Below, in pieces: positions 21,927 to 32,496 of a DNA stretch of 64,000 bases (positions within the stretch are counted from its first letter, which is position 1; each line of letters starts with the position of its first letter). The DNA lies in assembly GCF_036850765.1 (NCBI RefSeq), contig NC_089490.1, forward strand, positions 387,886,558-387,950,557. The letters are read 5' to 3'. The translations under genes were made by a program, and so were the position numbers. The notes beneath the pieces are model-generated. The model saw only the letters and a list, made by a program, of their open reading frames with translations, was not told where the DNA came from and ran no database searches. This stretch comes from Saccopteryx bilineata (Eukaryota > Chordata > Mammalia > Chiroptera > Emballonuridae).

Positions 21927-21989
21927 CCCGCCACCTCTCACCCCTCTACTGCCTCTGCCAGAGCGTAGCCTGTGTGCTGCATGCCACAC

Positions 21990-22330
21990 CCGCCAGGCAG
22001 TCGAGGCTCCTGTGCTGTGCACTCTGCTTGGAATGCCTGTCCTCTCCACCAGCCTTCAGCTGAGCCTGCTCTTCCAGGCACTACCCTCCCCATCTTCAGT
22101 AGCGCTGTTATCCATTCATCTCGCGCCCAGGTGTGACCGCAAATGGCAGCATTGGGGATACAGCAGTGAGGGGGTTAGGACATTCTCCAGTCCCTGCCGT
22201 CCCCCAGCTACTTGTAACCTGCATCTCTCACTTTGCTTTACTGAGGACAGTGCCACAATCACTCTGCCCTCCCCTGGCTCAGCCATGTAAACAGTGAGCT
22301 CTCAGTGAGTGTTTGATGAATGAATGAATG
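21990..22330 (+). repeat. L2 LINE 3' end
   Basis: 'gtgcactctgcttggaatgcctgtcctc', 'cactttgctttactgaggacagtgcc', and the end 'gagctctcagtgagtgtttgatgaatgaatgaatg' match L2. Confidence 0.7.
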
Positions 22331-22457
22331 AACAAACAAATACATAATGAACAAATAAATACTACTTCACCGCCTTCTATTGAAATGCTTCTGCAGGTCT
22401 AGTGCTGCGTGCCATGTTCTGCTTTAGACACCAAGTTTGTGTCCCCAGGATTTATTG

Positions 22458-22869
22458 GGGGTTTTTGGGGTTGTTTTTTTTTTGTATTTTTCTGAAGCTG
22501 GAAACGGGGGGAGACAGTCAGACAGACTCCCGCATGCACCCAACCGGGATCCACCTGGCATGCCCACCAGGGGCAACGCTCTGCCCACCAGGGGGCGATG
22601 CTCTGCCCGTCCCGGGGCGTCACTCTGCCGCGACCAGAGCCACTCTAGCTCCTGGGGCAGAGGCCAAGGAGCCATCCCCAGCACCCGGGCCATCTTTGCT
22701 CCAATGGAGCCTTGGCTGCAGGAGGGGAAGAGAGAGACAGAGAGGAAGGGGGGGTGGTGGAGAAGCAAATGAGCGCTTCACATAGGAGAATGTGCCCTGG
22801 CCGGGAATCGAACCCGGGTCCCCCGCACGCCAGGCCGACACTCTACCGCTGAGCCAACCGGCCAGGGCC
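22458..22869 (-). repeat. tRNA-derived bat SINE (antisense)
   Basis: Head at the right, T-rich tail at the left, duplicated 24-bp module present. A 10-bp target duplication GGATTTATTG lies at 22448-22457 and 22870-22879. Confidence 0.93.
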
Positions 22870-22899
22870 GGATTTATTGTTTTTATTAATAATCACAAG

Positions 22900-23147
22900 A
22901 TAGTTGACATTGACCTGGCCCTTCCCACATGCCAGGCATTGATCGAAGTAAACAACTGTATCTCAGCAGTGAGATATCGTGCATTATATTTGCACGAGAA
23001 TACTGTTGGTAGGAGCTATAATCGGGCGCATTTTACAGGTAAGACGTAAGGCTCAGAGAAGTTAAAGCATTTGTTCAAAGTCACAACTGGTCAGAGGTAG
23101 AGACAGGGCTGTAACAGTGGTCTGACTCCAGAGCCCAACATCTTACG
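22900..23147 (+). repeat. MIR SINE, near full length
   Basis: 'ttgacctggcccttcccacatgccaggcattg' through 'cattttacaggtaagacgtaaggctcagagaagttaaagc' and 'gtggtctgactccagagccc' give a sense MIR. Confidence 0.9.
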
Positions 23148-23149
23148 GA

Positions 23150-23685
23150 GTGATTGAATGGATGGTCCATGCTATTTGATATGTTGGTAACTGGAAGAGT
23201 TGATACAGACTCGGAAGTATCCGCACCGGCCCAGCTTGTGCAAACGTGTACATGCCGTGCACACATGCACGCATCCTTTGCTCTCTCTCAGTGTGGTATC
23301 TGTGCTGGAGTCTATCCCCGTGTCCCTTACAGGCACTTCTCAAGCAGATCACACATCTGAGGGTCCTTATATGATTTCTGCTCAGCGAGACATAGGGTTA
23401 CTGCATCCTAAAGATTGACTGTTTTTAAATGCAGTTGGATTTAGTCAAGACACATGTCAGGGGAAGTGGGAGGGAACCAAGATGTCCTGGAAATGAACAA
23501 TGAAGGATAACTCTAAGTTCCAGGATGAACGCCAAGTCTGTGCAGACGTGCAGGCTTACAAAATGCTCTGGGACGTCACAACTTGGTGGGCATGAATGCC
23601 TCTAACATTTAGCAAGATATTCATTCATTCATTCATTCATTCATCAGAAACTTAGTTGCTGAAGCCTTAAGAAATGAATGTGGAA
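23150..23685. other. unassigned sequence
   Basis: Single-copy sequence that includes the ATTC microsatellite at 23619-23644. Confidence 0.4.
23619..23644 (+). repeat. (ATTC)n microsatellite
   Basis: Six to seven tandem ATTC units. Confidence 0.95.
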
Positions 23686-23689
23686 TTTG

Positions 23690-24060
23690 GGGCATTAATG
23701 ATCTTCCAGGGCCTGAAACACCAGTGTGGGAGGTCCTAGCTGCTTAGGCAGTGGGGAGCTACAGAAGTTTCTAGAGCAGGAGAGTGGCATGGGCCAAGCC
23801 CCACTCCTGGAGATCTGTCTCCTCAGCTAGTGGAGGCTGGAATGGGGGCAGGGGAGGCAGCGAGGAGGTTGTTTGGAGGCTGTGGCTGTGGAGAGAAGAG
23901 GATGAAGGCTTGGATTCAGGAAGATGGCAGAGGTGGCAGGTAGAGCAGAGGGACCAATGTAAGGAGATGTTTCCAGGTAGATGTGACTGAGCTGTTGGAT
24001 GAGGGGAGGAAAAGAGAGCGGAATCCAAAATCCTAAACATTTAAGAGTCTGTGATCGGAA
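23690..24060 (-). repeat. L2 LINE fragment (antisense)
   Basis: 'cagtggggagctacagaagtttctagagcaggagagtggcatgg' and 'gaggctgtggctgtggagagaagagg' correspond to the reverse complement of upstream L2 3' sequence. Confidence 0.65.
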
Positions 24061-24084
24061 GGATTCCTCCAAGGGCTGTCTGGG

Positions 24085-24315
24085 TAAATAATAACATAGT
24101 TGCAATAGGTATCACCAAGGCCTTACTCTGTGTCGGGCATTCTCTCACAGGAAATCCCTGAGATAATTACTGTTATCATCTGCATGTTATACATGGAGAA
24201 ACTGAGGCACGGTTAACTTGACATAGAGCTCACAGTCAGTTACTGGTAGAGTTAGGTTTCCACCTCAGGTGGCTGCTGGCAAAGCTCCCCAATGTAACCC
24301 CTGTCCCATGCCCCT
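24085..24315 (+). repeat. MIR SINE
   Basis: 'gccttactctgtgtcgggcattctctcac', 'catggagaaactgaggcacgg', 'acagtcagttactggtagagtt' follow sense MIR. Confidence 0.85.
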
Positions 24316-24360
24316 GCCGGGCCAGCAGGAGGCCGGCTTTATTTCTGAAAAGGGCACGCT

Positions 24361-25287
24361 CGGTGGTGGGATTCAAATAACTTAACCCGTTCTCTACCCT
24401 AATGACCGTTTTTTTAAGTATAAAAAAAGATATACTAAAAGGTAGTTCAGGCCCTGGCCGGTTGGCTCAGTGGTGGAGCGTCGGCCTGTCGTGCAGAAGT
24501 CCTGGGTTCAATTCCCGGCCAGGGCACACAGGAGAAGCGCCCATTTGCTTCTCCACCCCTCCCCCTTTCCTTCCTCTCTGTCTCTCTCTTCCCCTCCTGC
24601 AGCCGAGGCTCCATTGGAGCAAAGATGGCCTGGGCGCTGGGGATGGCTCCTTGGCCTCTGCCCCAGGCGCTGGAGTGGCTCTGGTGGTGACAGAGCGATG
24701 CCCAGGATGGGCAGAGCATCGCCCCCTGGTGGGCAGAGCGTCGCCCCTGGTGGGCGTGCCGGGTGGATCCCGGTCGGGCGCATGCGGGAGTCTGTCTGAC
24801 TGTCTCTCCCCGTTCCCAGCTTCAGAGAAATACAAAAATTAAAAAAAAAAAGTAGTTTATTATTTCATGCTTTTAATACTTAAATAAGAACAATAAAAGA
24901 GGTACACAAAACTAGATTATAAGAATGAGTTTTAGAATGTTAATGAAAAAATATTAAATAATATCTGACAATAAAAACAATAAAACTGTTATTTAAGATA
25001 TTTCCATATTGCTTCTTGATTGGTGTCCTCACTTGGAATTTTTTTTCACCCATGGACAGAATGAACAGTCCTACGGGCACTTAGAATATCCTGTTGCGCA
25101 GATAAACATTAAAAAAGAGTAAGGAGTGTCAGTGTGTGATTTCCACATTGGGCGGCTGCCCAGGCTCCCACCTTAGAGAGAGAACCCTGATTACAAGTGC
25201 CATTTTAACAACCAGTTCACCGAACTCAGCAAAAAATTAGGTATTGGTTCTGTTGAACCGGTGTGAGCCGGCCGAATCCCCCCACTG
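24361..25287. mobile_element. non-autonomous hAT element split by a SINE
   Basis: The left end 'cggtggtgggattca' and right end 'gaatccccccactg' form imperfect inverted repeats. Flanks are ggcacgct (24353-24360) and tgcacgct (25288-25295), a 7/8 target duplication. The interior is AT-rich and non-coding. Removing the SINE at 24452-24840 leaves roughly 0.54 kb. Confidence 0.82.
24452..24845 (+). repeat. tRNA-derived bat SINE nested in a hAT element
   Basis: A box (tggctcagtgg), B box (ggttcaattcc, one change), duplicated 24-bp module and A-rich tail. A short target duplication related to 'aaaaggtagtt' and 'aaaaagtagtt' is visible at the edges. Confidence 0.93.
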
Positions 25288-25295
25288 TGCACGCT

Positions 25296-26220
25296 TTTCC
25301 AAGCTGGAGAGCCTAGGGAAGAGGGCGGGCTTCACAGGAAAACTGTCCTGAGTGCAGAAGCAGCACCTTGGGGACCAGGCCAGCAGCCTGGCTGGGTCCC
25401 CGTGCTGGGGGCGGGGATATCAGCCCAGAAGATTAATGGGAAGGCAGGGGAGAGAGGAAAGGAAGAAACGGAAGGGAGAAAAATTGCTGCCCATTATACC
25501 TGTCCTTTGGCAAGGCCGGGTAATTAGCAAACCCTCAGCAGTAAAATATTTCGTTTTGGTGTAATTGCAAAGTAATTATGTGGTATGGGTTGTGTATTAA
25601 TCGTGTTGATTAGTAACACTCAGGTAGTAATTAAACATCTGCTTCATAATCGTGTGCAGGCTGGAATTTAACATACATGCACTCACGTACGTGTGCCTGT
25701 GCCACATGCAAAACTCTTTGGATGCCGTGACGCTCGTTTATGTGTTTGTGTGCATGTGCGCTTGCGCACAAGCTAGAGAGGGGACGGGGTGTGGGGAGCC
25801 TCGTGGAGTTGAGTCCCTCCCTGCTCCATGCCGTGAGTGAGGCCTTTCTGTCCCCACCCTCCTCTGGGACACAGAGAGGGACTGACCTGGCCCTGGGGCT
25901 GTGCCACCCTGAAGCCCCTATCAGCACAGACCCCCCCACACACACACCCATACCTCCCGTGAGCGTCTCCTTCCCAGCTGAGCTGCCCGGCCCAGTGGGG
26001 GGCTCCAGACGTGACAATATGCTAGAGTGTCTTAGACTCACTGTGCTAGACGTTAGTGTTAGACGTTTGGCTTCTAGGGGCCTTTCTTGGGCAGGTTACT
26101 TTGCCCTAGCAGCTGGAGGCGGGGGAGGCTATTGTAGGAGCCACCTGCACTGATGCTTATGGAACACCCCAGCATACCTTTAGTCCTGGATTGAATGATC
26201 TGATCCCAGAGGCTGCGGGG
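25296..26220. other. unassigned single-copy sequence with an AT-rich block
   Basis: 25540-25640 is rich in TAATT/ATTA motifs (see findings). The rest shows no repeat or exon. Open frames at 25631-26153 overlap on both strands and are not accepted. Confidence 0.4.
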
Positions 26221-26224
26221 TCAG

Positions 26225-26395
26225 AGTTCGGAGCCAGGAGCTCTTGTTCCAGCTGGGATTCTACCCCACTTGCTCCAGCTGGTCACATGGCTCTCCTGCT
26301 CAGTCTCTCAGGTTCCAGGTTTATCAAACAAAGAAAGTGGAGTTTAGAGGCCTCTGAGGGCCTTTCCAGATCTGCTGTACTCAGATTCTAATTTG
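26225..26395 (-). repeat. MIR-family SINE (antisense)
   Basis: 'gagccaggagctcttgttcc', 'ggtcacatggctctcctgctcagtctctcagg' and 'gaggcctctgagggcctttccagatctg' follow the antisense MIR3-type consensus. Confidence 0.65.
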
Positions 26396-26399
26396 GTTT

Positions 26400-26860
26400 G
26401 TACTAATGAGGAATCGGAGACAATTTAAATTCAATACATCCGATCCTTAGTGAGTAAACAATCAGAAATAACTCCTTCCTTTATGACTTCTCAAAGACTC
26501 ACTCATGAGCAATGAGAACCCAAGCTAAAATCAATAGCTTTTATTTCTTAGAGAAATTGCAGAATCCCTGAGCTGCTGGGTATTGCAATTCATTCTTGTA
26601 TTTAAAATTTTTATGTTTATGTTTATGGACTGCCATTAGGTAATATGGATCTGTCCTGAAGGTTGATTTTTTTCATTAACTTAACTCATTTTACTTATTA
26701 GTTCACATTTATAGCTAGGGTTTAATAAGCGCACAGTGCAAAAGTCATAAAACAGACCCCTTTTTGGCAATATTTTAAAATCAAGACTCTTCCCTGAGTC
26801 ATCCCAGGTTTATGTGCTCATAACTTGTTTCTTCTGTGATTTGAGGCCCAGCGTTGCCAA
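26400..26860. other. unassigned AT-rich single-copy block
   Basis: AT-rich with no repeat signature. Possible conserved noncoding sequence, but this cannot be tested from one genome. Confidence 0.35.
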
Positions 26861-26861
26861 T

Positions 26862-26935
26862 TCCAGCCAATCATTTGACCTTGAGCTTCACTGCACCTCA
26901 TTTGTAATAGGGAAGGGTATCACTGATTAATAAAA
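26862..26935 (-). repeat. MIR fragment (antisense)
   Basis: 'catttgaccttgagcttcactgcacctcatttgtaatagg' is antisense MIR and abuts a sense MIR. Confidence 0.65.
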
Positions 26936-27160
26936 GCACTAAGTGCTTACATTTTAGAAAGCAAGCATGCAACAATCGCTGATTGTGTGCGAAGTGCTTC
27001 TCATATATTATCTGGTTGAATCCTACATTCCTCAGAAGTGGCTTTATTTATTTTTTACTTTATAGGGAAGGAAATTGAGGCCCAGAGAGGTGAAATGACC
27101 TGCCTGAGGCCACACAGCTGGTGGCTGTGGCAGAGCTAAGATGCTGACCCAACATGACCA
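26936..27160 (+). repeat. MIR SINE
   Basis: 'gtgtgcgaagtgcttctcatatattatctgg', 'gggaaggaaattgaggcccagagagg', 'ggccacacagctggtggctg' give a clear sense MIR. Confidence 0.9.
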
Positions 27161-27339
27161 AGTCCAGTTGCCATTTTTCTTTCTATCCCTTTGCCCCTCC
27201 CGCCCCCACCCCTCCATCGTGTCTTTACTCTCCACCACCACCACCGGGCCCTTCCCATCCTTCGCTCATTCTCTCATCAGCTAGTTCTGTTTGGCTGGCC
27301 TCCTTCCTTCTTTTTATCTACCTGGAGAATGCCTCTGCG

Positions 27340-27930
27340 GTGATCTTCAGGGGCTCCCTGGTGGTGCGGATGAAGGTCGCCATCCTTAGCCTGACATTCA
27401 AGGACCCCCTGCCTTCCCTTTCTGTCTCATTTTCTACTCTGCCCCAACGGACGGTCGTGGCTTATGGTCCTCAGTACCCATCCCACACTTGAGTACCTCC
27501 ACGCCTTTGCTCACCCTGGGCCTCTTATTTATTTATTTATTTATTTATGATTTTAATTTATTTTGTTTTCATAGATTCAGGTGTCCCACTGAATATATCC
27601 TTCCCCCTCCCCGGTGTTCCTTTTCCCCCCCCCTTTGCACCCTGGTCCTCTTGCCTGCAGTGCCCTCCTCTCCTCTTTATATACTGAAACCTGCCTCCTC
27701 CTCCAGGCTTCCCTGGAGCTCAGAAAGGAAGGGGGTCCCTCCCTCCTCTGAACTCATAACTAGGTGATAAGCCCTCGTTAGCTTCCTTGAACTGTGAAAA
27801 CAAGGTCATTACCTTCTCTTCTCCATAAAGCGAGCTCCTTTGAAGGTGTAATCTGTGCCTCACTCATCCCTGGCACCTTCAGAGCCCCAGGTATGCAGCA
27901 GATGTTCAATTAGTGCTCACCAAAATGCGT
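27340..27930 (+). repeat. L2 LINE 3' region, interrupted
   Basis: 'gcctgacattcaaggaccccctg', 'cacgcctttgctcaccctggg' and the 3' end 'gcgagctcctttgaaggtg' to 'atgcagcagatgttcaattag' follow L2. A short insert lies at 27527-27631. Confidence 0.75.
27527..27631 (-). repeat. short antisense retro-insert with (TTTA)n tail
   Basis: A (TTTA)n run starts the insert, as expected for a minus-strand poly-A-type tail. Imperfect direct repeats 'cctttgctcaccctgggcctctt' (split: 27504-27526) and a 2-bp shorter, one-mismatch copy (27632-27652) flank it. It may be a tiny L1 3' end. Confidence 0.6.
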
Positions 27931-27931
27931 G

Positions 27932-28195
27932 TGTGCTCATGTTGTTGCACATGGTCCTCCAGAAACTGAACTCCCGTGTCTTCGCTGTGACCTCCAGGGC
28001 CAGCCCAGTGCAAACTTAACGGAGAGACTTTGTCCAGGTCTTACCAACTTTCAGTGTCAAGCACCAATCTCAGGACTTTTCCATCCCATTTCCCATGCTG
28101 CTGCAGACCCCTCCTCCGGGAAGCCTGAATGTGCCTGCTGGGGTCATCAGTGTCGTTGTCATAAGGAAATTAGAGGAGGAGGAGCCTTGCATTGG
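27932..28195. other. unassigned sequence
   Basis: No feature recognised. Confidence 0.4.
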
Positions 28196-28199
28196 TACC

Positions 28200-28345
28200 T
28201 CCGCCTGTGAGTTGTTAGAGCCCGAGGTTTCAGACCTGAGCCTGAGAGACTGGCGGTGGGCCCCACACCCCCTTTCACAAATGGAGAAACCAAGTTAGTT
28301 TGGCTTGGGACTGGAACTCAGGATTGCTACTGAATGTCACCTCTT
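28200..28345 (+). repeat. weak MIR-like fragment
   Basis: 'cacaaatggagaaaccaagttagtttgg' and 'gactggaactcagg' resemble the 3' half of MIR. Confidence 0.4.
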
Positions 28346-28349
28346 GGGA

Positions 28350-29015
28350 GTGAAGGCCCCCCCGCTGCAGCTATGGGTCTGTTAGTTAGAGATGGAGGCT
28401 AGGGGTCCCCCTGATGAGTCTCTTCATCAAGTGTGTGTGGGGAGGAGGCCCGGAGAGGCTGACACACATGCCTTCCGATGGAGCTGGAGCGGGGAGGCGG
28501 CCGCAGAGAGCCCGTTAGAAAGGCACAGCTGCTTAGCGTACTGCTGCCACAATCTCCACTGTCACCTCTTCCCTGCAGCCATTTATTTACTTCTGTATCA
28601 TACCCTTTTGGAAAAAGCAGAGCATGCCACCCCTCCTAGGGATTCGTCCCGTCCCCCACCCCGCCCCGGTTCTCACGCGCCCGCTGGCTGCGCTGGCTGC
28701 CGTCTGGCGTGACATTAGCGTTCACCAGCTTGCAGAGCGCTAATGACATTTGCATTTTCCTGGCTGGTGAAATGCGGGCTGGGGTTTGGGGTCCTGTGGG
28801 CAGGTGGGGAGATTACAGCCCAGAGGGAGGAGCAGATATGCTGGGTGGGTGCCCACACTGGTCTATGAGAGGCAGAGAAAGAGGGTAAAGATGGGGTCGG
28901 GGGAACAAATAACCGGTGGAACTGAGAGATTTTTGTTGAAAGATGTGCCGAGGACAGAAAGCAACTCCCAGTCCAGTGTTCCACGTCCCCCGCAGGCAAC
29001 ATCCTCTCCTGTGTC
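28350..29015. other. single-copy GC-rich sequence with possible regulatory block
   Basis: 28490-28720 has more CpG than its surroundings but is too short and diluted to call a CpG island. 28711-28760 holds an inverted repeat and an octamer motif (next entry). Confidence 0.4.
28711..28760. promoter_or_regulatory. candidate POU/homeodomain site cluster
   Basis: 8-bp inverted repeat CATTAGCG (28713-28720) and CGCTAATG (28738-28745), followed by a perfect octamer ATTTGCAT (28748-28755). These are known POU and homeodomain core motifs. Function is inferred only from motif density. Confidence 0.3.
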
Positions 29016-29019
29016 GCCT

Positions 29020-29280
29020 CCCGAACATTTAGCGAGAGCTTGCTATGTGCCAGCGCTCTGCCGGGGGCCGTGCAGACTTAGCAAAGTCGTCCTCACTTTC
29101 CGCAGCTCTTGAAGAGAGGTGCTATTATCCCTGTTTTACAGACCAGGAGACCGACGCCCTGAGAGGACGCCTGAGTTTCTTGGGGTCCCACTTCTGGAAA
29201 GAGGTTGCCCCAGTATGTCGCGAGAGCCACCTGCCCCCAAAGCCCATGCTCTTGACCACTTGGGCATTGCCTCCTGCACC
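29020..29280 (+). repeat. MIR SINE
   Basis: 'catttagcgagagcttgctatgtgccagc', 'ctattatccctgttttacagaccaggagac', 'gcccatgctcttgaccact' give a near-complete sense MIR. Confidence 0.85.
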
Positions 29281-29444
29281 CTGTCTGGGCTTGAACACAC
29301 TCAGGAAACCCTTCTGTGCTCTGGCCCATCCCAGGCTCCGCCTGATGGGCAGGCAGCAGGCCGCGGCTGCGTGTCCTTGGCTGCAAGGCTGACAACTACA
29401 AAAAGGAGGCTGCATCCCCAGAGAGAGTACCCAGCCATGCATCA

Positions 29445-29545
29445 GGGGAGACCAACTTGCTGTGTGACTTTGGACAAGTCACTGCTCCTCTCTGGGTATC
29501 ATTCTCCTCGTTGGTAAAATGAAGCTGTTGGTCTGGCTGGCTGGA
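29445..29545 (-). repeat. MIR fragment (antisense)
   Basis: 'gctgtgtgactttggacaagtcactgctcctctctgggtatcattctcctcg' is antisense MIR. Confidence 0.85.
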
Positions 29546-29664
29546 GCATTCTAGGAATGCATTTGCCCTTGAGAAAGGAGCTTTCCTCCAGTGTACTTGA
29601 ACCCTTTCGGAGTTTCCACCCACTCACCCAGACATAGAATGCTCTGTTTTATATCAAAGCAAAC

Positions 29665-29760
29665 CAAGAACATTTGTCGAATGTCCCCACTCTGCAAAGT
29701 GCCCTATGCTAGACACAGTGGGTGTGACACTTACATGGTTCTTTCGGGATGTACACACAG
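29665..29760 (-). repeat. L2/MIR end fragment
   Basis: 'aacatttgtcgaatgtccccactctgcaaagtgccctatgctagacac' resembles the reverse-complement end of L2. Confidence 0.5.
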
Positions 29761-29761
29761 G

Positions 29762-30230
29762 CATGCACATATCTTTGCATCTTAGAATTGTCCGGCTTCC
29801 CCATCCTGATGCGTAAGCCCAGACTCCTGCAGTCTTTGTCTCATCACACTGCCTCCTTGGGGCCCAGAGAGCCTTTCAAACAAAAACAATAGGCTTCAGA
29901 CAGCATGAGCCGTAAGGTCTCCCGCAACTAGGCAGTCATGGCTGGCTCTGCTTGTCTCGGACAGGTGGGCACCTCCTGGACAGCTCTGAGCTTGCTGTGG
30001 CAAGAGCTCCTGACACTGTCATCAAAGCAACTTGAACCCTCTGAATTTGCCTTCTAGAAACGTGGGCACAGTCCTTTTCCAGACGCACATCACCCAGGTA
30101 AGGGGGCCCAGGCTTGTTCTGCACGGGGGCGGGGGGGGGGGGGGATGTTGTTTTGTTGTTGCTAATCGTAAGCATTGGCAGGGCACCGTAGCATTCTTTA
30201 TGACAGTGCCCTGTTTTAGTCCCTTCATTA
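29762..30230. other. unassigned sequence with a long G-run
   Basis: 30125-30144 is GGGGG-C-G(14). Otherwise nothing recognised. Confidence 0.45.
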
Positions 30231-30234
30231 GCAG

Positions 30235-30475
30235 GAGAGCTCAGTGGTTAAGCCTTTAAAGTCCGACAGACCAGGGTTCAAATCCTAGAATCAGCGCTCA
30301 CTAGCTGTGTGGCCTAGAGAACTTCTGTGTCTCAGCTTCCTTCTCAGTCAACCAAGGGAGCACCCACATTTTGGGTTTGTGGCAAAGATAAAATCAGGAA
30401 AGATATGAAGAAGGCTTAGAGCAGAATGGACACATGGTAGATTCAGAACCCAATGCACGTTAGCTGTTACGCACG
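30235..30475 (-). repeat. MIR SINE, near full length (antisense)
   Basis: 'tcagtggttaagcctttaaagtcc', 'gggttcaaatcctagaatcagcg', 'tagctgtgtggcctagagaacttctgtgtctcag' and 'gcttagagcagaatggacacatgg' are antisense MIR in order. Confidence 0.88.
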
Positions 30476-30529
30476 TATGCCTGCATCCTTGGCCATTCTC
30501 ACGTTGATGGAGTGGAGTCCACATTGGCG

Positions 30530-30690
30530 CGAGAATGTGGATTTCGTGAGGGCAGGGGTTTGTCTGTCTTTGCTGAATCCCCAGATCCCAGAAAAGTAAA
30601 CTGGCCATTATTTATTGAGTGTATGGGTGTGTGAAGATGCTTTATCTATATTGTGCAAAATCCTCAGAACAATCCTTGAAGGTCCTTTGC
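30530..30690 (+). repeat. L2 end plus MIR start fragments
   Basis: 'gtgagggcaggggtttgtctgtctttgctgaatccccag' is the L2 3' end. 'attatttattgagtgtatggg' to 'cctcagaacaatcc' resembles a MIR start. Confidence 0.6.
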
Positions 30691-30694
30691 ATTT

Positions 30695-31115
30695 AGTTGG
30701 GATATGGGTTTGGTTGTGTGTGACAGAAATCCAAAATAACGGTTTCTTAAACTAAAGAGAGGTTGCTGTTTTTCTAAGTAAAGTTCTGAGCTAAGGGGAT
30801 TCTTCTACACAAAAACACCGGAGGCAGAGTTTCCTTCCGTCTCGTGATTCTACCGTCACTTACTTACATGGCCCATATCAGTCTCTCCATTCTACTAAGC
30901 GAAAAGGAGACACCGGAAAAGGAGAGGGTGCCCGTCCTTTAAGAAGGTGCAAACATCATTTCCATTCACATCCCGTTGGCCAGAATGCAGATACATAACA
31001 TACTTGGCTGCCAAGAAGGCTAGAAATCAAGAGTCCTTACTCTGGGACACCATCTGCCCAAATGCAATTCTATTTCAATGTAAGAAGAGGAAAATGGATT
31101 TGGGGGACCCTCCAC
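30695..31115. repeat. old interspersed repeat, family not resolved
   Basis: 'tgtgtgacagaaatccaaaataacggtttcttaaac', 'cacatcccgttggccagaatgcag' and 'cttggctgccaagaaggctagaaatcaagagtc' match a repeat I have seen in many mammals but cannot name with confidence. Confidence 0.5.
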
Positions 31116-31129
31116 CTTGCCAGATAAGA

Positions 31130-31728
31130 TCATTTACCCCCCTTTTTTTATCATCCTCCCTCCCTTCTTCCATTCTCTTCCAACCAGTGATCTTTCTACT
31201 GCTTCTATACTATAGAATCTATAGTCTTCTTGCTTTTCCCAGAATGTCACCTAACTGAAATCATGCAGTGTGTGTGGCCTTTTCAGATTGGTTTCTTTCA
31301 CTTAACCATATGCATTTAAATTTCCTCCATGTCTTTTCATGGCTTGATAGTTCATTCCTTTTTAATCGCTGAATAGTATTCCATTGGGTGTACTGCAGTT
31401 TTATTCATTCATTTATTGAAGGACATCTTGGTTGTTTCCAGGTTTTGGTGATTATGATTAATGCTTCTATAAACATTCATGTGCGGGTTTAGTGTGGATG
31501 TAAGTTATTAACCAGTTGGGTAACTACCTAGGAGCATGATTGCTGAACTGTACAGTAAGAGTCTATGTAGCTTTCTAAGACACTGCCAAGCTGTCTTCCA
31601 GGGTGGCTGGACCATTGTGCATTCCCCCCAGCAACGAGTGAGAGCTCCCGGGCTCCGCATCCTCGCCAGCCATTGGTGCTGTCAGTTCTGCGGATTTTTG
31701 TCCTTCTATTTGCTATGTAGTGGCATGA
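31130..31728 (-). repeat. old L1 LINE fragment (antisense)
   Basis: 'gtgtggccttttcagattggtttctttcacttaacc', 'cttttcatggcttgatagttcattcc', 'tgaaggacatcttggttgtttccagg', 'gcaagctgtcttccaggg'-type blocks are reverse-complement L1. Confidence 0.88.
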
Positions 31729-31729
31729 T

Positions 31730-31850
31730 CTTCATTTTAAAGTTGAAGATTATGAAACTTAGAGCAACTTGCCAAAGGTGATACAGCAGGTAAGAGATCC
31801 AGGAACACTTCTGCTTCCATTAGACACCTGAGCTCAGTCCCTCCTGCTGT
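31730..31850 (+). repeat. MIR fragment
   Basis: 'cattttaaagttgaagattatgaaacttagagcaacttgcc' is a diverged sense MIR core. Confidence 0.65.
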
Positions 31851-31854
31851 TCCC

Positions 31855-32480
31855 CAAAGTCTCAGCCCATGGCAGGTCTCAGATGCAGACCAGTGCCCTG
31901 GGGCAACTCTCTCACCCGGAGGAGTGGCTGGTTGCCAGGGCCTCATGCATTGTCTCTCCCAGCAGGATTCGGGATTGTGCAGGTGGAAGGGCAGAGTGAG
32001 TGGATCTGAGCCGAGCTTGGAGGGGGTCTCACTCGATCAGCCCAAACGCAAGCCTAGGAGGGGACGGACATCCGGGGAGGCCAGGGCACGGGAGAGCCCA
32101 GCAGGTTGCTGGCCTGCGCCCAGTCCTTGGTTCTCCGGTCCACAGGAACCGATGACAGACAGGCCACAGGGAAGGGCTGGCTACAGGGGAGACCTGGTGA
32201 CAAGAGGCGGGGCAAAGGCTGAGCTGAGAGCCGTGCTGCAGCAGCTGGGAGTCAATACTCAACACAAATCTGATTCAGTAAGACAGGCAATTTGTTAACT
32301 TTTTACATATTGACAATTTGGAGCCTGTTCATTGTTGTCCAAGGCGGGGCTGAATCCAAGGCTCAAAGATCCCCTGTCTGTGCCCTCTGCTTCCCTCCTT
32401 ATGGGCTTCAGTCCCTGGCAGGCACTCCCTGGGTGGCTGTGGGGCAGTGACCTGCAGCTCCGGACTGACATCCCGCTTGT
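31855..32480. other. unassigned sequence
   Basis: No repeat or exon recognised. The open frame at 31924-32298 lacks domains. Confidence 0.4.
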
Positions 32481-32496
32481 TTCAAAATCCAGTGGA

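Noticed and set aside
28490..28720. CpG island promoter
   Set aside because: CpG density is raised only locally and over too short a span, with no adjoining exon or transcript signal.
30125..30144. G-quadruplex element
   Set aside because: The G-run could fold, but it is a simple homopolymer tract with uncertain length and no supporting context.
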